Assembly (NCBI GenBank): GCA_018061025.1
Contig: JAGOUY010000008.1
Coordinates: 19,941 to 83,940 of the forward strand
Direction: 5' to 3'
Source of the DNA: Patescibacteria group bacterium
Lineage (GTDB): Bacteria > Patescibacteriota > Patescibacteriia > 2-12-FULL-60-25
DNA: 64,000 bases
The first letter of the stretch is position 1, and the number at the start of each line of letters is the position of its first letter. Below are positions 61,560 through 64,000 of the stretch, in pieces. The position numbers and the translations under genes are program-made. Below the pieces are notes generated by a model that had not been told where the DNA came from, ran no database searches, and saw nothing but the letters and a program-made list of their open reading frames with translations.

Positions 61560-62420
61560 ATGAGTCCCACAGAAATTAAAGCAGCTCTATCGATATTGGG
61601 TGGTGGTGCAAACAAGGGGTTAGGCCAACATTTTTTGATTGATGCAACAGCCTTGGAAGTAATCGTGTCCTCTGCAGCTATTCGTGAAGGCGATCGCGTC
61701 TTAGAGATCGGGCCGGGGCTTGGGGTGCTGACGCGTGCGTTATTGGAGAAAGGGGCAGAGGTCGTAGCAATTGAGCAGGATCGTCGCATGATTGAGTATC
61801 TTTCACGTGGACAAAATAATAGATTACAGGTGTCGCATGGAGATGCCGCGGCTATTCATTGGCACACCTTGATTGGGGAAGGAAATTGGAAGTTTGTGGC
61901 GAACCTTCCGTATAGCATTACTTCTCTCGCTTTACGCAAAGCGTTGTGGGCTCCGCATCCGCCAGAAGTGGCGGTGGTGCTTGTGCAGCGGGAAGTAGCG
62001 GAGCGGGCTGTGTCTGTTGCTCCGAACCCTCTTCTTCAGCTCCCTCTTAGCAAGGGTGAAAGAAAGAAGCATAAAACATCCCTTCTTTCCTTGATGGTGG
62101 CGCTTGCCTGTTCTTCAGCGCGCATCGTTCGACGGGTTCCTCCTGGGGCGTTTTATCCGCCACCAAAGGTTGACTCGGCGGTTCTCCAACTTATCCCCAT
62201 GCCTTGGGGAGAACGGCAAGCGGTATGGGGGATAGAGCCCGAAAAAATCATGCGCTTAGCCAAGCTGGGATTCGCTCATCCGCGCAAGCTTCTCGCCTCA
62301 AATTTAGGCGGAAAACAGGCCGTAGAAGCCTTGAAAACCGTGGGTTTATCTGAGAAGATTCGGGCTGAGGATGTGAGTCCTTTGGAGTGGGCGCGCTTGA
62401 CGCAATCCATGACCCCTTGA
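61560..62420 (+). CDS. rsmA: 16S rRNA dimethyladenosine transferase RsmA/KsgA
   Basis: 286 residues. KGLGQHFLIDATALEVIV, LEIGPGLGVLTRALL (SAM motif I), and the catalytic FVANLPYSITSLALR. PPGAFYPPPKVDSAVL is standard. The segment NPLLQLPLSKGERKK (near 155-170) replaces the usual short loop and looks like a repeat-derived insert. Dimethylates two adenosines at the 16S 3' end. The next gene is the 16S itself. Confidence 0.95.
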   Translation: MSPTEIKAALSILGGGANKGLGQHFLIDATALEVIVSSAAIREGDRVLEIGPGLGVLTRALLEKGAEVVAIEQDRRMIEYLSRGQNNRLQVSHGDAAAIHWHTLIGEGNWKFVANLPYSITSLALRKALWAPHPPEVAVVLVQREVAERAVSVAPNPLLQLPLSKGERKKHKTSLLSLMVALACSSARIVRRVPPGAFYPPPKVDSAVLQLIPMPWGERQAVWGIEPEKIMRLAKLGFAHPRKLLASNLGGKQAVEALKTVGLSEKIRAEDVSPLEWARLTQSMTP

Positions 62421-62445
62421 CACCTCATTCGAGTTCATCTAAAAT
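62417..62445 (+). promoter_or_regulatory. rRNA promoter P1
   Basis: TTGACA (62417-62422), 17 bp, TAAAAT (62440-62445). Its -35 box overlaps the rsmA stop (TGA, 62418-62420). A second TTGACA at 62500-62505 has only TACATA at 17 bp, perhaps a weaker P2. Confidence 0.88.
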
Positions 62446-62577
62446 GCGGCTACGCAACTGGCAAACGGAATTCACTGGCACGCGGTCGCGCAACCTACTT
62501 TGACAACAGAAGAGTGACCAAATACATATAAACCATGTTCTATATTATTGATCTCCAATGTCGCCAGACTTGGAGGT

Positions 62578-64000
<1,423 letters not shown>

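Overview
The window reads as a chromosomal segment of a member of the Candidate Phyla Radiation, most likely Parcubacteria (Patescibacteria). Four observations support this. The partial 16S gene at the right end carries an unusual GCAGCAGCGG in the universal 515 region. The S10-spc ribosomal operon lacks rpmD (L30). rplK is followed directly by a terminator with no rplA (L1), which fits the L1-lacking parcubacterial lineages. Several genes belong to families typical of this group (Elp3-GNAT, orphan PEP-mobile-domain proteins, a surface protein with the group's Y/W-rich N-terminal repeat, a SET protein, SemiSWEET). TGA is used as an ordinary stop and prfB is present, so the standard bacterial code applies. 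The placement is an inference; no tree or search was run.

Left third (1-29.5 kb), accessory to semi-core. A truncated recQ is followed by a mostly minus-strand run of small genes: a KGG-like stress peptide, DUF3592, YwbE, VOC, a SUKH-like protein and YdcF. A Fic protein follows, then HAD, 2H, NUDIX and SET proteins. This part is scarred: a chimeric pseudogene fuses copies of two neighbouring genes, two orphan gene tails are paralogous to each other, and a 109-bp direct repeat overlaps the 3' end of tRNA-His. Next come two large divergent secreted beta-helix proteins (11.3-16.5 kb), ruvB, a divergent Elp3/Trm9-like pair, the secE-nusG-rplK operon, femAB/DegT/transglutaminase genes and tRNA-Pro.

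Middle (29.5-42 kb). HU is preceded by a candidate structured RNA. Then come a LOG protein, a divergent pair of orphan PEP-mobile-domain proteins with a histidine phosphatase, rpmB, a site-2 protease, and the str genes (rpsL, rpsG, fusA).

Right third (42-64 kb). tuf leads into an uninterrupted S10-spc operon (rpsJ to secY) with two folded leaders. adk, map, mutM, prfB, tsaC and rsmA follow, and the 16S gene starts behind a near-consensus promoter that overlaps the rsmA stop codon.

Two layers of sequence are superimposed. Native genes mostly lack Shine-Dalgarno motifs; starts in the ribosomal operon typically follow CCTAT or CCTCT. A scattered set of single, GC-richer genes of unknown origin (starts near 7137, 16584, 22589, 28328, 40766, 41632, 58312) is mostly preceded by clear GGAGG-type sites and often by folded leaders or bracketing hairpins. 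A dispersed tandem GTATCGA repeat occurs at four intergenic loci, three of them directly in front of start codons.
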